Shown in pieces: positions 6,915 through 9,634 of a stretch of DNA of 9,634 nucleotides. The translations under genes and the position numbers were made by a program. Numbering within the stretch: position 1 is the stretch's first letter; each line of letters starts with the position of its first letter. Origin of the DNA: an uncultured Actinomycetes bacterium (GTDB lineage: Bacteria; Actinomycetota; Thermoleophilia; Miltoncostaeales; Miltoncostaeaceae); contig CALMEC010000132.1 in NCBI GenBank assembly GCA_937862675.1, positions 1-9,634 on the forward strand, in the 5' to 3' direction. Under the pieces are notes generated by a model that did not search any database, was not told where the DNA came from, and was given only the letters and a program-made list of their open reading frames with translations.

Positions 6915-6935
6915 AAGACCCTAACGGCGGGTCTT
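6915..6935. promoter_or_regulatory. Operator-like inverted repeat overlapping a candidate -10 of the ATP-grasp operon
   Basis: Perfect 7-bp arms AAGACCC (6915-6921) and GGGTCTT (6929-6935) flank TAACGGC, beginning 4 bp upstream of the ATP-grasp ATG. On the minus strand the arm overlaps TAGGGT (6923-6918), a TAnnnT-type -10 placed 7 nt before the ATG, the spacing expected for a leaderless transcript. No -35 match is visible. A repressor bound here would block such a promoter. The alternative is that AGGG serves as a weak ribosome binding site and the palindrome is chance. Confidence 0.35.
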
Positions 6936-6947
6936 TTCCGGGTGTTC

Positions 6948-6972
6948 CGACACTCGGTCGACACTTCGACCG
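6948..6972. repeat. Inverted and 11-bp-spaced direct repeat in the divergent control region
   Basis: Inverted repeat CGGTCGA (6955-6961) / TCGACCG (6966-6972) with spacer CACT, overlapped by a direct repeat of CGACACT at 6948-6954 and 6959-6965, an 11-bp period close to one helical turn. The combination looks like a regulator-binding site, but no cognate regulator is in the window. Confidence 0.3.
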
Positions 6973-7196
6973 GTTCAGTTGGCCATGCGGCGAAGCCGGA
7001 CGACGACCCGCGGCGCGTTCTTACGGGAGCCGCCCCCGTCGGCGTCAAGCAGAATACGCCGGTGATCCCTCCCCCATCCGCACGGACCACCGCCGGCGAC
7101 GGCGGTCCGCGTCCGGGCGCACCGTCCGGACGCTCGGCGTCCTCACCGGTCGACGTCGCCCAGGTGCCGTCGCATCGTCGCCGGCATCCCTCAGGC

Positions 7197-7203
7197 GAGG
7201 TGG
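7197..7203 (+). promoter_or_regulatory. Shine-Dalgarno sequence supporting a CTG start for the MMPL gene
   Basis: GAGGTGG matches six bases of the consensus AGGAGGTG and stands 7 nt before CTG 7211-7213. No comparable Shine-Dalgarno precedes the out-of-frame ATG at 7245. This site decides the start chosen for the exporter. Confidence 0.45.
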
Positions 7204-7210
7204 ACGGTCG

Positions 7211-9379
7211 CTGACCGGCGGGCACGATCACGGCGTCGCACCCGATGGTGACGACGGCGTCCGCCGAGGTGCGTTCGTCCGGCTCGGGGGGCTGTGCGTC
7301 CGGCGCCGGCGTCTCGTCATCGGACTGTGGCTCCTCGCCCTGGCCGGCATCGGGATGTGGGCGCCGAGGCTCTCGTCCACACTGAAGCCGGGGGGCTTCG
7401 AGATCCGCGGCTCCGAGTCCGAGCACGTGAGACTCCTCATCTCGCAGCGCTTCTCCGGCGAGGCGCCGTCCGGGCTCGTCGTGGTCCTCCAGGCGACCTC
7501 CTCCCCGGCAACGCGGGCGAGGGACGACGTCCTCCATGCCGCCGATGTCGTGACGGCGACGGCCCGACGTCATCCGCAGATCGTCGGGAACGTCGACCCG
7601 CCTCTCGTCTCCCCCGACGGGCACACGGGCGTCGTCCAGATCGGAATGCGATACGGCATCGACCAGACGCTGCCGAGACTCCCTCCCCTCCTCGACGCGC
7701 TGAACGGCGCACCGGTGCGTGACGTGACGGTCGGCGTGACCGGGGGAAGCGCGGTGTTCCACGACTTCGACCAGGTGAACGCATCGGACCTCCGGCGTGC
7801 CGAGGCGGTGCAGGTGCCCCTCGTGCTGCTGGTGCTGGGGCTCGTGCTGGGGTCGCTCGTGGCCGCGGGCGTCCCCATCGCGTCGACGGCGATCTCCATC
7901 GCCGTCACCATGGGCATCCTCGTCGCGGCCGCCAGGACGATCGACATGTCGATCTACGTCCGGAACATCGTCGCCCTCGTCGGGATCGGGGTCTGCGTCG
8001 ACTACGCCCTCTTCCTCGTCCGCCGCTTCCGCGAGGAGAAGGACGCGGGCCGGCCGCGGACGGAGGCCGTGGAGGTGACGATGGCCACGGCCGGACGGGC
8101 GGTGTTCTTCAGCGGTCTCACCGTGGTGGTCGCGGTCGCCGGCCTCTTCGCCGTGAACCTCCCGATCTTCACGGCGTTCGCCATCGGGTCGATCGCCGTC
8201 GTCGTGGTGGCCGTGACGTGCGCCCTCACGCTGATCCCGGCCGTGCTCGCGGTGCTCGACGGACGCGTCGACGCGTTGCGCGTCGGGCCGCGCCGGCCGC
8301 CGCGGCCCGTCGAGGAGAGCCGGATGGGCCGATGGGCCGAGGCGGTCATGCGCCGCCCATGGCGCTTCCTGATCGGGGGCTCGGCCGTCCTGCTCGCCCT
8401 GGCGGTCCCCGCGCTCTTCCTCGAGCTCGGGTCGAGCGGGTCCACGTCGCTCCCGCCGGACGCACCCTCCATACGCGCCGCCTCGGTGATCGCCGACCTC
8501 GGAGGGGCCGGGGCCGTCGCGCCCATCCGCGTGATCGTCGACGACGCCCCGGACGATGCGGCCGTCCGGGCGGTCGTGGCCCGCGCGGAAAGCGACCCGG
8601 ACGTCGTCGCCACCCGCCCACACCGGTGGAGCGATGACGGGCGCGCGGCGGTCTTCGAGGTGATCTCGCGCTACGACGAGGACGATCCACGCTCGCACGA
8701 GCTCGTCGCACGGCTGCGCGAGAACCTGACCGGCCCTCCCGGATCGACCGTCTTCGTCGGAGGGGCTCCGGCACAGAACCTCGACTTCAACACCACCGTC
8801 GGCAGGAGCCTGCCCCGGGTCATCGCCCTCGTGATGGTCCTGACGTTCGCGGTCCTGGTCGTCCTCTTCCGCTCCGTCCTCCTGCCGCTGAAGGCCGTGG
8901 TGATGACGCTCCTGTCGGTGCTCGCCACATACGGAGTGCTGGTGATGGTCTTCCAGTGGGGCTTCGCCGACTCACTGCTCGGGTTCGAGGACCTGGGCCA
9001 CGTGACGGCCTGGGTCCCCCCGTTCCTCTTCTCGATCATGTTCGGCCTCTCCATGGACTACGAGGTCTTCCTCCTGACCCGCGTCCGGGAGGGCCGCGAC
9101 ATCCTGGGCGACGACCGGCGCGCGGTGGCCTGGGGACTCGCACGCAGCGGCGCGATCATCACGGCGGCTGCGGCGATCATGATCGTCGTCTTCCTCTGCT
9201 TCCTCTCCAACCGGCTGATCCCGATCAAGGAGACCGCCCTCGGCCTGGCGGTGGCGATCTTCCTGGACGTCACCATCGTGCGGCTCATCCTCGCCCCGGC
9301 GTTCATGGTCATCATCGGCCGGTGGAACTGGTGGGTGCCCCGATGGCTGGACCGGATCCTCCCGAAGCCGGTCCACTGA
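7211..9379 (+). CDS. MMPL/RND-family membrane transporter (MmpL-like lipid exporter)
   Basis: A 722-aa inner-membrane, proton-driven exporter of the MMPL family, typically moving lipids or other hydrophobic molecules outward. Topology read from the sequence: an arginine-rich cytoplasmic start (RRRR at 31-34), TM1 about 35-52, first extracytoplasmic porter domain about 53-199, five TMs about 200-349, a basic cytoplasmic linker, TM7 about 386-405, second porter domain about 406-536, then five TMs about 537-702. The two Asp-Tyr proton-relay pairs of MmpL proteins are present at Asp264-Tyr265 (GVCVDYALFLVRRF) and Asp616-Tyr617 (FGLSMDYEVFLLTR). Length suits the shorter MMPL class. The start is unsettled: there is no in-frame ATG, GTG or TTG between 6881 and 7354; CTG 7211 with GAGGTGG upstream is the best candidate. 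The next ATG (7355) lies inside TM1. The frame is open far upstream, but that part is antisense to the ATP-grasp gene. Substrate unknown. Confidence 0.9.
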   Translation: MTGGHDHGVAPDGDDGVRRGAFVRLGGLCVRRRRLVIGLWLLALAGIGMWAPRLSSTLKPGGFEIRGSESEHVRLLISQRFSGEAPSGLVVVLQATSSPATRARDDVLHAADVVTATARRHPQIVGNVDPPLVSPDGHTGVVQIGMRYGIDQTLPRLPPLLDALNGAPVRDVTVGVTGGSAVFHDFDQVNASDLRRAEAVQVPLVLLVLGLVLGSLVAAGVPIASTAISIAVTMGILVAAARTIDMSIYVRNIVALVGIGVCVDYALFLVRRFREEKDAGRPRTEAVEVTMATAGRAVFFSGLTVVVAVAGLFAVNLPIFTAFAIGSIAVVVVAVTCALTLIPAVLAVLDGRVDALRVGPRRPPRPVEESRMGRWAEAVMRRPWRFLIGGSAVLLALAVPALFLELGSSGSTSLPPDAPSIRAASVIADLGGAGAVAPIRVIVDDAPDDAAVRAVVARAESDPDVVATRPHRWSDDGRAAVFEVISRYDEDDPRSHELVARLRENLTGPPGSTVFVGGAPAQNLDFNTTVGRSLPRVIALVMVLTFAVLVVLFRSVLLPLKAVVMTLLSVLATYGVLVMVFQWGFADSLLGFEDLGHVTAWVPPFLFSIMFGLSMDYEVFLLTRVREGRDILGDDRRAVAWGLARSGAIITAAAAIMIVVFLCFLSNRLIPIKETALGLAVAIFLDVTIVRLILAPAFMVIIGRWNWWVPRWLDRILPKPVH

Positions 9380-9380
9380 C

Positions 9381-9408
9381 GACCGGACGGCCGGCCCGGT
9401 CGCCGGGC
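9381..9408. terminator. Possible hairpin between convergent MMPL and downstream gene
   Basis: The 41-bp gap holds mutually exclusive 6-bp stems: GACCGG (9381-9386) with CCGGTC (9396-9401), or GCCCGG (9394-9399) with CCGGGC (9403-9408) around TCG. No U-tract follows. Its position between convergent stops fits termination, but the stems are short for such GC-rich DNA. Confidence 0.35.
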
Positions 9409-9420
9409 GTGACGGTCACC

Positions 9421-9634
9421 TCAACGCGGACGTCGCCGGCGCACGACGGCGAGGACGACGACCAGCGCGAGGAGCACCCCTCCGGCGACGCCGAGACGCC
9501 ACCCGCGGTGGGACGACGTCCTGTGGGCCGGGGCGTCCTGTCCCTCCGCGGGCGTGTCCGCCGACGTGACCGTGGTCTCCGTCCGGGAGGATGCCGGACC
9601 GGCGATCGCCCGTCGCAGCGCGACGGGGAGGGGC
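9421..9634 (-). CDS. C-terminal part of a membrane-anchored, probably exported protein (5' end outside window)
   Basis: The minus-strand frame is open from the window edge to TGA 9421-9423, giving the last 70 residues. They comprise a flexible linker rich in Ala, Thr, Glu, Pro and Ser (about 11-40), a hydrophobic helix GWRLGVAGGVLLALVVVLAV (about 44-63) and a short tail RRRRPR. This is the usual C-terminal architecture of a secreted protein held by one C-terminal TM segment with the arginine tail in the cytoplasm. I cannot identify the extracellular domain because it lies beyond the window. It converges on the MMPL gene with a 41-bp gap. There is no LPxTG motif before the helix, so sortase attachment is not indicated. 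Confidence 0.65.
   Translation of the reverse strand, partial: PLPVALRRAIAGPASSRTETTVTSADTPAEGQDAPAHRTSSHRGWRLGVAGGVLLALVVVLAVVRRRRPR

Larger units (their letters stand above)
6911..7210. promoter_or_regulatory. Divergent control region between ATP-grasp operon and MMPL exporter
   Basis: About 300 bp without a supported gene, lying between two divergently transcribed starts, so it should hold promoters for both. It carries several inverted repeats: 6915-6935 and 6955-6972 (listed separately), a bulged hairpin at 7083-7109 (CGG, ACC and GCC paired with GGC, GGT and CCG around GGCGAC), and the 10-bp palindrome CGTCCGGACG at 7123-7132. The latter two would fall in the MMPL leader if transcription starts upstream of them. 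I find no consensus -35/-10 pair on the plus strand. Confidence 0.55.

Noticed and set aside
5627..7210. Very long open frame on the plus strand continuous with the MMPL gene, starting at 5627
   Set aside because: It is antisense to the well-conserved ATP-grasp gene, reads as Arg/Asp/His/Gly-rich sequence without family features, and stays open only because GC-rich codons rarely give stops in that frame.
7245..7385. 46-codon ORF from ATG 7245 as an independent small gene
   Set aside because: No Shine-Dalgarno, Ser/Gly/Ala-rich composition, and most of it overlaps the MMPL coding sequence. It is kept only as the alternative entry point in the frameshift hypothesis.
6911..8698. Long minus-strand open frame upstream of the ATP-grasp ATG and antisense to MMPL
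   Set aside because: Its Asp/Arg/His/Pro-rich composition is typical of antisense to a GC-rich membrane-protein gene. The ATP-grasp family N-terminus begins at 6910.

Overview
This window is high-GC DNA (roughly 68-70% G+C by eye) with strongly GC-ending codons, GTG starts and no insertion sequence, RNA gene or CRISPR array that I can see. Gene content and protein style (an MmpL-type transporter, and a FumC and M20 dipeptidase that resemble actinobacterial forms) suggest a chromosomal segment of a member of the Actinomycetota. I cannot name a genus or class from the sequence alone.

Layout. Positions 1-462 (+) hold the 3' part of a PanB-family ketopantoate hydroxymethyltransferase. It converges on a five-gene minus-strand block covering 584-6910, and the two are separated by a strong hairpin that can serve both directions plus a second hairpin just after fumC. 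In transcription order the minus block is: circularly permuted ATP-grasp protein (COG2308), alpha-E helical protein (COG2307/DUF403), transglutaminase-like cysteine protease (COG1305), M20 carnosinase-like dipeptidase, and class II fumarase (fumC). The first two overlap by 7 nt. A 191-nt gap precedes the transglutaminase, and the remaining gaps are 42 and 47 nt. A 300-bp divergent control region (6911-7210) separates this block from a plus-strand, 12-TM MMPL/RND-family exporter (7211-9379). The last 214 bp carry the C-terminal end of a convergent minus-strand protein with a single-TM, arginine-tailed membrane anchor.

How the genes may work together. The ATP-grasp / alpha-E / transglutaminase trio is a known, widely conserved but biochemically uncharacterised neighbourhood. 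Comparative genomics predicted it to make and process a peptide or amide-linked modification. Here an M20 dipeptidase with all metal ligands intact follows it, so a ligase-plus-two-peptidases pathway is a reasonable inference. FumC and PanB are ordinary central-metabolism enzymes, though both deviate from the textbook proteins: FumC lacks the usual N-terminal segment, and PanB lacks the usual GGYKVQG loop. The most unusual sequence observation is that the MMPL gene has no in-frame ATG, GTG or TTG where one is needed. A CTG preceded by a good Shine-Dalgarno sequence is the best start candidate, and an ATG in another frame followed by a GGGGGGC slippery-type heptamer is the alternative.
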